Below, piece after piece: positions 34,500-43,331 of a DNA stretch of 64,000 nt (position 1 is its first letter; each line of letters begins with the position of its first letter). The position numbers were made by a program, and so were the translations under genes. The notes beneath the pieces were generated by a model. The model was given only the letters and a program-made list of their open reading frames with translations. It was not told the DNA's origin and did no database searches. The stretch is from Bradyrhizobium sp. Arg816 (lineage in GTDB: Bacteria > Pseudomonadota > Alphaproteobacteria > Rhizobiales > Xanthobacteraceae). The stretch is from assembly GCF_029989365.1 (NCBI RefSeq), contig NZ_JAPRAQ010000029.1:1-64000 (forward strand), read 5' to 3'.

Positions 34500-35783
34500 T
34501 TATGCCAGCGCCTTCAATGCCGCCTTGCCGCCGTAGAGCGCCTGCTTGCCGAGCTGTTGCTCGATGCGCAGGAGCTGATTGTATTTGGCGGTGCGGTCGG
34601 AACGCGCAAGGGAGCCGGTCTTGATCTGCCCGCAATTGGTGGCGACCGCGAGGTCGGCGATGGTGGAATCCTCGGTCTCGCCGGAGCGGTGCGACATCAC
34701 CGAGGTATAGCCGGCCTTGTGCGCCATCTCGACGGCCGCGAGCGTCTCGGTCAGCGTGCCGATCTGGTTGACCTTGATCAGGATCGAATTGGCGCGACCG
34801 GCCTTGATGCCTTCGGCCAGGCGCTTGACGTTGGTGACGAAGAGATCGTCGCCGACCAGCTGGCACTTCTTGCCGATGAGGTCGGTGAGCTCCTTCCAGC
34901 CGTCCATGTCGTCTTCCGACATGCCGTCCTCGATGGTCACGATCGGATAGCGCGACACCAGGTCTGCGAGGTACTTGGCCTGCTCGGAGATCGAGCGGGT
35001 CTTGCCCTCGCCTTCGTAGACGTACTTGCCGTCCTTGAAGAACTCGGTCGAGGCACAGTCGAGGCCGATCACGATGTCGGTGCCGGCCTTGTAGCCGGCC
35101 TTGCCGATCGCGTTCATGACGAATTCGAGCGCGGCGTCCGCCGACGGCAGGTTCGGGGCGAAACCGCCCTCGTCGCCGACATTGGTGTTGTGGCCGGCCT
35201 TCTTCAGCTCGGACTTCAGGGTGTGGAAGACCTCCGCGCCGTAGCGCAGGCCCTCGGCAAAGGACGACGCGCCCACGGGGAGGATCATGAACTCCTGGAA
35301 GTCGATCGGATTGTCGGCATGCACGCCGCCATTGATGATGTTCATCATCGGCACCGGCAAGAGACGCGCCGAGGTGCCGCCGACGTAACGATAGAGCGGC
35401 ATGTCGAGCGAGTTCGCGGCTGCCTTGGCGCAGGCGAGCGAGACGCCGAGGATGGCATTGGCGCCCAGCCGGCTCTTGTTCGGTGTGCCGTCGAGATCGA
35501 TCATGATCTGGTCGATCTGGGCCTGCTGCTCCACATCGAGGCCGCTCAGGGCCTCGAAGATCTCGCCATTGACGGCGCCGACCGCCTTGGTGACGCCTTT
35601 GCCGAGATAGCGGGCCTTGTCGCCATCGCGCAGTTCCACCGCCTCATGGGCGCCGGTGGAGGCACCGGACGGCACCGCGGCACGGCCGAGCGCACCATCT
35701 TCCAGCACGACGTCGACCTCGACGGTGGGATTGCCACGGCTGTCGAGAATTTCGCGGCCGATGATGTCGATGATGGCGGTCAT
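34500..35783 (-). CDS. eno: Enolase
   Basis: A 427-residue glycolytic enzyme that interconverts 2-phosphoglycerate and phosphoenolpyruvate. The start at 35783 gives MTAIIDIIGREILDSRGNPTVEV, the standard N-terminus. SGASTGAHEAVELRDGD, NVGDEGGFAPN and KVNQIGTLTETL, as well as the enolase signature near VMSHRSGETED, are present. Part of the conserved tpiA-secG-pyrG-kdsA-eno-ftsB-pdh block. Confidence 0.97.
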   Translation of the reverse strand: MTAIIDIIGREILDSRGNPTVEVDVVLEDGALGRAAVPSGASTGAHEAVELRDGDKARYLGKGVTKAVGAVNGEIFEALSGLDVEQQAQIDQIMIDLDGTPNKSRLGANAILGVSLACAKAAANSLDMPLYRYVGGTSARLLPVPMMNIINGGVHADNPIDFQEFMILPVGASSFAEGLRYGAEVFHTLKSELKKAGHNTNVGDEGGFAPNLPSADAALEFVMNAIGKAGYKAGTDIVIGLDCASTEFFKDGKYVYEGEGKTRSISEQAKYLADLVSRYPIVTIEDGMSEDDMDGWKELTDLIGKKCQLVGDDLFVTNVKRLAEGIKAGRANSILIKVNQIGTLTETLAAVEMAHKAGYTSVMSHRSGETEDSTIADLAVATNCGQIKTGSLARSDRTAKYNQLLRIEQQLGKQALYGGKAALKALA

Positions 35784-35957
35784 GATGTGCACTTCCGTTC
35801 GTTAGGGCTGATCGGTGCCGGGGGTCTTACACGGGCCGCAAGCAAATGTGAACGCTTGGACGGCGTGCTTCGACTGACGCGTGAGCGGGCTCGGACTATC
35901 CTTGAAGTCGCCTGCTCTGCGCGTCCAACCTCAATCTGAAACAGTCGGGGTAACGCC

Positions 35958-36935
35958 ATGAACCGCCGCCAGTTTCTTGCCTCGAGCGCCGCCCTCCTCG
36001 CCGTCCGCCCAAGTTTTGCGCAGGAAGGCCCGTTCCGGGCAAAATACTTCCCCATCAGCGCCGGCATCGGCCTGCACGACCTCGCGCCCGCTCGCGACGG
36101 CACGGTCTGGTTCACGGCGCAGGGCAAGGGCATGCTGGGCAGGCTCGACCCCCGGGATGGCAGTTTCAAGACAGTCAGCCTCGGCCAGGGCGCCGCACCG
36201 CACGGCGTGACGATCGGCCCCGACGGTGCCCCCTGGATCACCGAGGGCGGCCAGAACGCGATCGCCCGGGTCGATCCCGGCGATCTCAAGGTCACGCTAT
36301 TCCGCCTGCCCGAAAAATTCGCCTACGCCAATCTCAACACCGGCGTGTTCGACAAGGACGGTACCTACTGGTTCACCGGCCAGTCCGGCTATTACGGTCG
36401 GCTCAAGCCGGGATCGGGCGAGATGGACGTGTTCAGGGCACCCAGGGGTGTTGGCCCCTACGGCATCGCCGTGACGCCCAAGGGCGAGGTCTGATACGCC
36501 TCGCTGGCCGGCAGCCATATCGCGAAGATTGATCTTGCGACCGGCAATGCCGCCATTGTCGAGCCGCCGACGCCGAGCCAGGGGTCGCGGCGGGTCTGGT
36601 CAGATTCGCAAAGCCGGATCTGGGTCAGCGAGTGGAACAGCGGTCACGTCTCGGTGCACGATCCCGCCAACAGCTCCTGGAAAACCTGGAAGCTGCCGGG
36701 CGATCGCCCCCGTACCTATGCCGTCTATGTCGACGACAGGGACAAGGTCTGGCTCACCGATTTCTCCGCCAATGCCATTGTCCGCTTCGATCCCACGACC
36801 GAGCGGTTCAACGTTTTCGCCAGCGACAAGGCCAATGCCAATGTGCGCCAGCTCGACGGCCGCCCGGGCGAGCTCTGGGGCTGCGAGTCCGGCAACGACC
36901 GGATCGTCGTGATCCAGACGATCGCGGCTGGTTGA
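35958..36935 (+). pseudogene. Vgb-like streptogramin lyase / SMP-30-type protein, interrupted by in-frame TGA
   Basis: Without its stop, this would be a 325-residue exported beta-propeller lyase-like protein. The signal MNRRQFLASSAALLAVRPSFAQ is Tat-like. Repeated blades with W-F-T motifs (GTVWFTAQGKGMLGRLDP, TYWFTGQSGYYGRLKP) run through to residue 325. A TGA at 36492-36494 stops the frame after GEV; the same frame continues with YASLAGSHIAKIDLATG and further intact blades to 36935. A TGG-to-TGA change would explain this exactly (VWYASLAG). The first 178 residues lack half the propeller, so a recent nonsense mutation or a sequence error is likeliest. A hairpin terminator follows. Confidence 0.85.
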
Positions 36936-36970
36936 CGACGGCGACATTTGCGTCCATCCCGACACCCTCT

Positions 36971-37001
36971 GGAGCGCGATCTTATCGCGCTCCGGTTTTT
37001 T
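36971..37001 (+). terminator. Rho-independent terminator after Vgb-like gene
   Basis: GGAGCGCGAT-CTT-ATCGCGCTCC forms a perfect 10-bp stem followed by GGTTTTTT, 35 bases after the end of the Vgb-like frame. Confidence 0.92.
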
Positions 37002-37005
37002 AGTT

Positions 37006-37074
37006 GAGCATGATCTTTCGGAAAACCGGTGCCCACTTTGCGCTAACGCGGCCCTCCGGATCCGGATCATGCTC
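37006..37074. repeat. Intergenic 'GAGCATGATC' palindromic repeat
   Basis: GAGCATGATC (37006-37015) and GATCATGCTC (37065-37074) are perfect inverted ends; inside lie GGAAAACCGGTGCCCACTTT and CCGGATCC. This is a very common Bradyrhizobium repeat. It ends 18 bases before the queF start and any upstream queF start codon would fall within it. Confidence 0.8.
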
Positions 37075-37092
37075 GAACAGGATGTGACGACG

Positions 37093-37545
37093 ATGGCGAA
37101 AAAATCCCTCCAGCTCGGGCGCGCGGTCGAATGGCCGCACACACCGGAAGAAGCCCAACTCGACCGCGTGCCCAATCCGCAAAACGGCACGGACTATCTG
37201 GTGCGCTTCACCGTGCCGGAATTCACCTCGCTCTGCCCGGTCACGGGACAACCGGATTTCGCGCATCTGATGATCGATTACGCCCCCGGCCCGTGGCTGC
37301 TGGAGTCGAAGTCGCTCAAGCTCTACATCGCGAGCTTCCGCAATCACGGCGCATTCCACGAGGATTGCACCGTCATGATCGGCAAGCGCATCGCAAGCGA
37401 GATCAAGCCGAAGTTCTTGCGCATCGGCGGCTACTGGTATCCGCGCGGTGGCATCCCGATCGACGTGTTCTGGCAGACCGGCCGCGTGCCGAAGGGATTG
37501 TGGGTGCCGGAGCAAGGCGTCGCACCGTATCGCGGACGGGGTTAG
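37093..37545 (+). CDS. queF: NADPH-dependent 7-cyano-7-deazaguanine reductase
   Basis: 150 residues from the ATG at 37093, after CAGGA; an ATG at 37069 lies within a repeat. The enzyme reduces preQ0 to preQ1 in queuosine synthesis. It is of the single-domain YkvM type: FTSLCPVTGQPDF has the nucleophilic Cys, ESKSLKLY is the QueF motif, and FHEDC carries the conserved His-Glu. None of queC, queD or queE is in the window. The next gene follows after ten bases. Confidence 0.94.
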   Translation: MAKKSLQLGRAVEWPHTPEEAQLDRVPNPQNGTDYLVRFTVPEFTSLCPVTGQPDFAHLMIDYAPGPWLLESKSLKLYIASFRNHGAFHEDCTVMIGKRIASEIKPKFLRIGGYWYPRGGIPIDVFWQTGRVPKGLWVPEQGVAPYRGRG

Positions 37546-37555
37546 TTGGAGACGA

Positions 37556-38359
37556 ATGACGATGACATCGATATCAGCAACATTCCGCAACATTGCCTTC
37601 GGCGTTCTAACCGTCCTGTGGCTGACCGGCGCGGCCGAAGCTGCCGAGGTCCATGTGATGATCTCGGGCGGATTGACGGCTGCCTACAAGGCGCTCGTGC
37701 CGGAATTCGAGAAGGCCACCGGCAACAAAGTGCTAACGGAATATGGGCCGTCGATGGGGACGACCACCAATGCGATCCCGGTCCGGCTGGAGCGCGGCGA
37801 ACCCGCCGACGTCCTGATCATGGTGGGCTATGCCCTCGCCGACCTCGCCGGCAAGGGCAAGGTCGAGGCCGGCAGCCAGGTCGATCTCACCAGATCGCCG
37901 ATCGGCGTTGCCGTGAAATCGGGTGCGCCGAAGCCGGATATCGGCTCGGTGGAGGCGGTCAAGCGCGCGCTGCTGGCGGCCAAGACGATCGCCTATTCCG
38001 ATAGCGCCAGCGGCGTCTACGTCTCGACCGAGATGTTCGACAAGCTCGGCATCGCCGACGTCATGAAGGACAAGGCACGCAAGATTCCCGCAACACCCGT
38101 CGGCGAGATCGTCGCGCACGGCGAGGCCGAGCTCGGCTTCCAGCAGATCAGCGAGCTGAAGCCCGTGAAGGGCATCGACATCGTCGGACCGCTACCGAAC
38201 GAATTGCAGAAGATCACGATCTTCTCGGCCGGGATCGCGGCCGGTTCGAAGGAGCCCGAGGCCGGCCGTGCCTTGATCCAGTTCCTCGCCTCACCCGCAG
38301 CCAGCGAAGCGATCATCGCGAGCGGCATGGAGCCGATCGCGGCTGGTGGAGCGAAATAG
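37556..38359 (+). CDS. ModA-like extracellular solute-binding protein
   Basis: A 267-residue exported protein with a signal peptide (about residues 1-29, cut near AEAAEV). The type II binding-protein fold has VMISGGLTAAYKALVPEFEKATG, YGPSMGTTTN, GEPADVLIMVGYAL and a C-terminal FLASPAASEAIIASGMEPI, all of the molybdate-binding-protein family. No modB/modC follows, so it is an orphan; such proteins can bind other oxyanions or carboxylates. It follows queF by ten bases, probably by proximity rather than pathway. Downstream is a convergent methyl-accepting chemotaxis fragment. Confidence 0.82.
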   Translation: MTMTSISATFRNIAFGVLTVLWLTGAAEAAEVHVMISGGLTAAYKALVPEFEKATGNKVLTEYGPSMGTTTNAIPVRLERGEPADVLIMVGYALADLAGKGKVEAGSQVDLTRSPIGVAVKSGAPKPDIGSVEAVKRALLAAKTIAYSDSASGVYVSTEMFDKLGIADVMKDKARKIPATPVGEIVAHGEAELGFQQISELKPVKGIDIVGPLPNELQKITIFSAGIAAGSKEPEAGRALIQFLASPAASEAIIASGMEPIAAGGAK

Positions 38360-38381
38360 CGCAGCGCTCCGCTGGACCGGC

Positions 38382-38551
38382 TCAACCAGGTGAGTTCGGT
38401 GCGCGCGTTACGTCACCGCCCCTCACCTTGCTGATGAAGCCGTCGACCTCCGACGTCAGCGAGGTCGACTGGCGCGACAGGTTGGCGGCGGCCTTCAGCA
38501 CGCCGGACGCGGCGCGGCCGGTCTCGTTCGCCGCTGACGACAGGGTTCGAT
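38382..38551 (-). pseudogene. 3' remnant of a methyl-accepting chemotaxis protein
   Basis: A minus-strand frame ending at 38382 encodes SSAANETGRAASGVLKAAAN, SRQSTSLTSEVDGFISKV and then a stop. This is the C-terminal end of Bradyrhizobium chemoreceptors (the usual ending is close to 'ANETGxAAxxVLxAAxxLxxQSxxLxxEVxxFIxxVR'). Upstream the frame runs into the end of the MFS gene with no start, so only the tail survives. Confidence 0.75.
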
Positions 38552-38558
38552 ACTCCCG

Positions 38559-39770
38559 TCAGACCCGCGCGTCCGAGGGTGCCCGCGGCTTGAGCAGCCG
38601 GGCACAGACGAGGCCCAGCACCACCATGATCGCAGCGCTCGCGAGCAGGGTCGGCACCTTGCCGCCGTGCTGGAGGCCAAGGCCATAGGCGATCGGGCCA
38701 ACGGTCTGCCCCATGAAGAAGAAGAACGAATGCAGCGACATCGCCGTTGCCCGCGCCCCGATCGACAGCTCGCTGGCAAACACCTGCAGGCAGCCGTGGA
38801 TCATGTAGAAACCCCAGCCCATCGCCAGCATGCTGGCGAATTGCAGCTTCCATCCGGGACCGAAGGCGAGCACGCCGAGTTGCAGTCCGACGAGGCCCGC
38901 GCCCGCAATCATCATGCCCTTGACGCCGAGCCACGGCAGGAAGCGTGAGACCGTGAAAGTGTAGAACAGTCCGCCGATCGCAAAGCCCGCGATCACGATG
39001 CCCGCGATCGACGGCGACTTCTCGCCGAGATCGAACAGCAGCGCGGCGATGAACGGAAACAGGCCGAATACGCAGCAGCCCTCGACGAAGACCGCCGAAT
39101 AGCAGTAGCGCGTGTTGGGGTTGGCGAAGATGGTCCGGTAGCCCTGCCGCAAGGCCTTCAGATCGGTCTTCGGCTGCGCCGTCAGCGCGGCACCGCGAAA
39201 GCCCGCGGCCACCGCAACGGCCGCGATCAGGCCGAGCGCGCCAAGCATCATGAGCACACCGCGCCAGCCGATGAGTTCACCGATGATGCCGGAGGCGGTC
39301 GCACCGAGCAGATTGCCCGTCATCGATCCCGCAAGCGTGCGGCCGATCGCGACCTGCCGCTTGGCGGGCGCTACGAGGTCGGCGGTCAGGCCGAGAGCGA
39401 CCGGAAACACGCCACCGGAGGCGATCCCGGCGAGGATGCGGCTCGCGAACAGGCCCGAGAAGGTGGTCGCGACCGCGCCAAGAATGCAGGAAACGCCAAG
39501 CAGCGCCAGGCACAGTGTCATCAACCGCGCCTTGCCGAACAGATCGGCAGCCGCTCCGATCACCGGCTGAACCAGCGCGTAGATCAAGGCATAGCCGGCC
39601 GCGATGCTGGCGGCCGTCGTAATACTGATCGAAAAATCCTCAGCGACATGCGGCAGGACGGGATCGAGCGCACGCGTGGACAACGCCGCCGAGAAGCTCG
39701 CGAGCGCGATGATATTGATCGCGGGCGGAAACTTCTGGTCGGACGACGGCCCGATCGCAGGCTGGGACAT
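38559..39770 (-). CDS. MFS transporter
   Basis: A 403-residue protein with about 12 hydrophobic helices. The first loop has the GAAADLFGKARLM motif-A variant, and LAGSMTGNLLGATASGIIG lies in helix 5 (motif C region). It resembles drug:H+ antiporter or sugar-efflux subfamilies, but its substrate is not readable. Its ATG overlaps the kdsA stop by one base (TGATG), so it is translated with kdsA. Its stop abuts the chemoreceptor remnant. Confidence 0.87.
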   Translation of the reverse strand: MSQPAIGPSSDQKFPPAINIIALASFSAALSTRALDPVLPHVAEDFSISITTAASIAAGYALIYALVQPVIGAAADLFGKARLMTLCLALLGVSCILGAVATTFSGLFASRILAGIASGGVFPVALGLTADLVAPAKRQVAIGRTLAGSMTGNLLGATASGIIGELIGWRGVLMMLGALGLIAAVAVAAGFRGAALTAQPKTDLKALRQGYRTIFANPNTRYCYSAVFVEGCCVFGLFPFIAALLFDLGEKSPSIAGIVIAGFAIGGLFYTFTVSRFLPWLGVKGMMIAGAGLVGLQLGVLAFGPGWKLQFASMLAMGWGFYMIHGCLQVFASELSIGARATAMSLHSFFFFMGQTVGPIAYGLGLQHGGKVPTLLASAAIMVVLGLVCARLLKPRAPSDARV

Positions 39771-40621
39771 CAGCGCGTTGTGCTTTTCGTCACCGCGTCG
39801 AATGCCATCAGCGTGCGGATCAGTCCTTCGAAATCGCGCAGCGGCACCATGTTGGGCCCGTCCGAGGGCGCGCGATCAGGGTCGGGATGGGTCTCGATGA
39901 AGACGCCGGCAACGCCGACCGCGACGGCGGCGCGCGCCAGCACCGGCACGAACTCACGCTCGCCGCCCGAGGACGTCCCCTTCCCGCCCGGCTGCTGCAC
40001 TGAATGGGTGGCGTCGAAGATCACGGGCGCGCCGGTGGTGCGCGCCAGGATCGGCAGCGCGCGCATGTCAGAGACCAGCGTGTTGTAGCCGAACGAGGCG
40101 CCGCGCTCGGTGACGAGCACATTGGGATTGTTTGCGGTCGTGATCTTGGTCACGACATTGGCCATGTCCCAGGGCGCGAGGAATTGCCCCTTCTTGACGT
40201 TGACGACCTTGCCCGTCGCGGCGGCCGCCAGCAGCAGATCAGTCTGCCGGCACAGGAAGGCCGGGATCTGGAGGATGTCCACGGCTTGCGCCACCTCGGC
40301 GCACTGCGCGGCGTCATGCACGTCGGTCAGGACCGGCAAGCCAAGGGAGGCGCGGATCTCGGCGAAGATCGGCAGCGACTGTGCGAGCCCGAGACCGCGT
40401 GCTGCGGACGCGCTGGTGCGGTTGGCCTTGTCGAACGAGGTCTTGTAGACGAGGCCGATCTTCAGCCGCGCGGCGATCTCCTTCAGCGCGGAGGCCACCT
40501 CCAGCGCATGCTGGCGGCTTTCGAGCTGGCAGGGTCCTGCAATGATCGAGATCGGCAGATCATTGCCGAACTTGACCGTGCCAATGGTGACGACCGGCGC
40601 TGCTGAATTCGAAGAGCTCAA
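39770..40621 (-). CDS. kdsA: 3-deoxy-8-phosphooctulonate synthase
   Basis: A 283-residue enzyme that condenses phosphoenolpyruvate and arabinose-5-phosphate to Kdo-8-phosphate for lipopolysaccharide. The start is a TTG at 40621 with GAGGGA seven bases upstream. Markers include IIAGPCQLESRQHAL, YKTSFDKANRTS, LPVLTDVHDAAQC, QIPAFLCRQTDLL and FDATHSVQQPGG. The Cys in AGPCQLE is the ligand expected in the metal-dependent class if combined with the later conserved His, Glu and Asp. It belongs to the pyrG-kdsA-eno backbone. Confidence 0.96.
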   Translation of the reverse strand: MSSSNSAAPVVTIGTVKFGNDLPISIIAGPCQLESRQHALEVASALKEIAARLKIGLVYKTSFDKANRTSASAARGLGLAQSLPIFAEIRASLGLPVLTDVHDAAQCAEVAQAVDILQIPAFLCRQTDLLLAAAATGKVVNVKKGQFLAPWDMANVVTKITTANNPNVLVTERGASFGYNTLVSDMRALPILARTTGAPVIFDATHSVQQPGGKGTSSGGEREFVPVLARAAVAVGVAGVFIETHPDPDRAPSDGPNMVPLRDFEGLIRTLMAFDAVTKSTTR

Positions 40622-40749
40622 GGCAAATTCCCTCGTTTCGCCGCGACCATAGCGGCGATGAGGGGCGGATCAACCCCATCCGGCCCGGGCCGTTCGAATA
40701 TCAGGGTTGCGCCAAGGTTCCTCGAAAGGCTCCCTGTGCCGGGAATGCC

Positions 40750-41076
40750 CTACTTCACCGACGAGAAGGCGGTCGGCGTCAGGATCTGGCTGACGATGTT
40801 GCCGACGATCTGGCCGTCGGCTTCCGACTTGGCCCGCGCCTCCATCCAGTCCGGATCGGTCATGAAGCTGCCCCACTTCTTCTCGCGCTCGGCGAGCGAC
40901 TCCCACGCCAGGAAATAGGTCAGCTCCTGGTTGGAGTCGCCGATCAGCGTGGTGAAGAACCCGGCCTGGCGGATGCCGTGCTTCTCCCAGAGCTTCAGGG
41001 TTACCGTCTCGAACCGCTTCAAGAGCGCCGGCAGGCGGCCGGGCACGCAACGGTAGATGCGCATTTCATAGATCAT
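40750..41076 (-). CDS. NIPSNAP family protein
   Basis: A 108-residue protein of the dimeric alpha/beta-barrel fold. MIYEMRIYRCVPGRLPALLKRFE, KHGIRQAGFFTTLIGDSNQELTYFLAWESLAEREKKW and a C-terminal beta strand are standard NIPSNAP elements. The ATG at 41076 has GAGGA upstream. Function of bacterial members is unclear. It is divergent from the OmpR-type regulator operon across a 183-base region. Confidence 0.88.
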   Translation of the reverse strand: MIYEMRIYRCVPGRLPALLKRFETVTLKLWEKHGIRQAGFFTTLIGDSNQELTYFLAWESLAEREKKWGSFMTDPDWMEARAKSEADGQIVGNIVSQILTPTAFSSVK

Positions 41077-41198
41077 TCCTGTTCCTCCCTGATGACGTCG
41101 GGCGTTATAGCGGCTGGCCGTGACGGTGTCTCCGGCCCTGCCCGATGCGGCCCGCGGCGTCTGGCGCATGGCTGCCGGCCCCGATCGCACCCGGTTCC

Positions 41199-41233
41199 CG
41201 CAATGCTGCCGCAATGATACTGCCGCTACAATG
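41199..41233 (+). promoter_or_regulatory. Direct-repeat site and promoter of OmpR-type operon
   Basis: CGCAATGCTGCCGCAATG (41199-41216) holds two GCAATG half-sites 11 bp apart, the spacing used by OmpR/PhoB-family dimers. A near-consensus -10 TACAAT follows at 41227-41232; the base 17 upstream falls in the repeat, where no good -35 exists, as at activator-dependent promoters. Its near-copy (17 of 18 bases) is at 43332-43349. Confidence 0.62.
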
Positions 41234-41259
41234 CTTAGGTTGAGGCTCAGGTGCGGATC

Positions 41260-41934
41260 ATGCGGATTTTGCTCGTCGAGGATGAAGCGGAGATGGCCGG
41301 AGCGCTGGCCTCGGCGCTCAAGCGGTACGACATGATCGTCGATCACGTGCCAACGCTCGCCGAGGCGGAAGAGGCGATTTCCGCCGACGTGCACGCCGCC
41401 GTGCTGCTCGATCGCCAGCTGCCCGACGGCGACGGTCTTGCCCTGATTCCGAAACTGAGAGCGCGCGCCGACGGTGTGCCGATCATCGTGTTGACGGCGC
41501 GCGGCGAGCTCGCCGATCGCGTCGCCGGGCTCGACCGCGGGGCGGATGATTATCTGGCCAAACCATTCGCGGTGGAGGAACTGCTGGCGCGCCTGCGCGC
41601 GGTGTTGCGCCGGCCCGCCGGGCTTCAGCCCGACATCATTCGCGCCGGCCGCCTCGCCTTCGACTTCGGCCATCGCGAGGCGAGCGTCGACGGGACTCCG
41701 CTCGAACTGCCGCGGCGGGAGCTCCTTGTGCTGGAAGCCCTGGTCCGCCGCATGGGCCGGACCGTGCTGCGATCGGCGCTGGAGGAAGCGGTCTACAGTT
41801 TCGACGACGAAATCCAGTCGAACGCCCTCGACACGCATGTCTCGCGGCTGCGCCGCAAGCTTGCCGAAGCCGACGCGCACGTGGAGATCCACGGCATCCG
41901 CGGCGTCGGCTATCTCCTGAAGAAACTGCCGTGA
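41260..41934 (+). CDS. OmpR/PhoP-family response regulator
   Basis: 224 residues from the ATG at 41260; a GTG at 41251 in the same frame is a less likely start. The receiver has VEDEAE, Asp51 in LLDRQLPDGDG, Thr79/Ala80 in IVLTARG and Lys101 in LAKPF. The C-terminal winged helix (about 127-222) has LPRREL, RTVLRSALEEAVYSF and VSRLRRKLAEADAHVEIHGIRGVGYLL. Paired with the overlapping sensor kinase. A direct repeat of the OmpR type lies about 45 bases upstream and a second copy stands upstream of the next gene, so autoregulation and control of that gene are likely. Confidence 0.93.
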   Translation: MRILLVEDEAEMAGALASALKRYDMIVDHVPTLAEAEEAISADVHAAVLLDRQLPDGDGLALIPKLRARADGVPIIVLTARGELADRVAGLDRGADDYLAKPFAVEELLARLRAVLRRPAGLQPDIIRAGRLAFDFGHREASVDGTPLELPRRELLVLEALVRRMGRTVLRSALEEAVYSFDDEIQSNALDTHVSRLRRKLAEADAHVEIHGIRGVGYLLKKLP

Positions 41935-43307
41935 GCAGGCACGCCGACCCATATTGCCTGCGCTCTCGGCTGAGCTGGCGCCTGCTTTCGCTCCAGGCCG
42001 CGCTGTTCGTCGCTTTGGTCGTCGTCATCATCGGCGCGCTGTGCGCTACGGGCTTCGTGCTGGTCCAACGGGACGAAGATCGCGTGATCGACGTCGTACA
42101 GAGCGCGCTCGCGCGCGACGCAGCGGGCGGCCTGGCGCTGCGGCCGACGGCTGAGCTGAAAGCGTTGCGCGAGGAGACCCCCGACCTCTGGCTGCTGGTT
42201 CGCGACAGGCAGGGGCATTCGCTCAGTGAAGGCTCCGTGCCGGCTGAATTCGCCGGGATCGGCGGCGCCCTCGACCAGATCAGCCAGGCGCGGCTCGGCT
42301 GGCAGCTCTTCGAGGACGACCCACGCAAGCCGGCGGCGCGGTTGAAGCGCATCGACACGGCCGCTGGCAACGTGCAGGTCATCACGGCGACGCAGGGGAA
42401 ACTCAGCGGCGCCAAGGCGGTGTTCACGACGTCGCTCGTGTTGCTGGGCATCGCGCTCCCCGGCCTGCTGTTGATGGGGACCGCGACGTTCATCGCGACG
42501 CCGATGGTCGTGCAGCGCGCTTTCAGAGGATTGGACGCGACGGCAGACCAGGCCCGGCGGATCGATATCCATCAGCGCGGCGCGCGGCTGTCGGTGGAGC
42601 ACATTCCGCTCGAAGTCGTGCCGCTCGTGGCCGCGGTCAATGACGCTCTGGCGCGGCTCGATCAGGGTTACGCCCGCCACAAGCGCTTCGTTGCCGACGC
42701 CGCACACGAGCTGCGTACGCCGATCGCGATCCTGAACACGCGGCTGGAATCGCTGCCGTCAGGACCGGACAAGACCCGCCTGATCGAGGATGCGGCGCGG
42801 CTCGCGACGCTTGCCGAGCAATTGCTGGATATCCAGCGGCTCGACCGTTGCGGGCATCCATTCGTGGCGGTCGACCTGGTCTCCGTCGCGCAAGGCGTTG
42901 CCGCCGACCTCGCACCGCTGGCGATCGCGGCTGGCTATGAGCTGTCCTTCGACGCACCGGCGGCGCGGATCGACGTGCTCGGCGACGCGGCCGCGCTCGA
43001 ACGCGCGCTGACCAACCTCGTGCAGAATGCCATCCAGCACGGCCCTCGCCGCGGCACGATCGTCATTCGCGTCAGCCGCCCCGCCAGCATCGAAGTCACC
43101 GACGAGGGCGCGGGCATTCCGCCCGATCAGCGCGAGCTGATCTTCGAGCCGTTCTACCGGCTCACGCCGCTCGATCGCGGCGCAGGCCTCGGCCTCAACA
43201 TGGTGCACGAGATCATGCTCCTGCATGGCGGTCACGTTTCGGTCCTGGACGGACCGAACGGCGGTGCGTGCTTCAGGATGACGCTGCCACCCCTGCAACA
43301 GGGCTGA
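41931..43307 (+). CDS. Two-component sensor histidine kinase (EnvZ/QseC type)
   Basis: 458 residues from a GTG overlapping the regulator stop (GTGA). Two transmembrane helices (about 22-45 and 168-190) bracket a periplasmic sensor domain of about 120 residues. A HAMP-like linker leads to His259 in FVADAAHELRTPIA, then the ATPase with NLVQNAIQHG, DEGAGIPPD and GAGLGLNMV. The layout of short two-helix sensor with this H-box is like QseC/TctE. Signal unknown. The PmtA-like gene follows 109 bases later. Confidence 0.92.
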   Translation: MSRHADPYCLRSRLSWRLLSLQAALFVALVVVIIGALCATGFVLVQRDEDRVIDVVQSALARDAAGGLALRPTAELKALREETPDLWLLVRDRQGHSLSEGSVPAEFAGIGGALDQISQARLGWQLFEDDPRKPAARLKRIDTAAGNVQVITATQGKLSGAKAVFTTSLVLLGIALPGLLLMGTATFIATPMVVQRAFRGLDATADQARRIDIHQRGARLSVEHIPLEVVPLVAAVNDALARLDQGYARHKRFVADAAHELRTPIAILNTRLESLPSGPDKTRLIEDAARLATLAEQLLDIQRLDRCGHPFVAVDLVSVAQGVAADLAPLAIAAGYELSFDAPAARIDVLGDAAALERALTNLVQNAIQHGPRRGTIVIRVSRPASIEVTDEGAGIPPDQRELIFEPFYRLTPLDRGAGLGLNMVHEIMLLHGGHVSVLDGPNGGACFRMTLPPLQQG

Positions 43308-43331
43308 TTCAATTCGTCTCTGCGTCTCAAG

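Noticed and set aside
33651..35939. 762-codon plus-strand open frame
   Set aside because: It lies across the MDR gene and eno on the other strand; the residues are the low-complexity kind produced by antisense of high-GC genes.
36492..36494. The TGA in the Vgb-like gene read as selenocysteine
   Set aside because: No SECIS-like hairpin follows, the family has no selenoprotein members I know, and a Trp codon explains the site simply.
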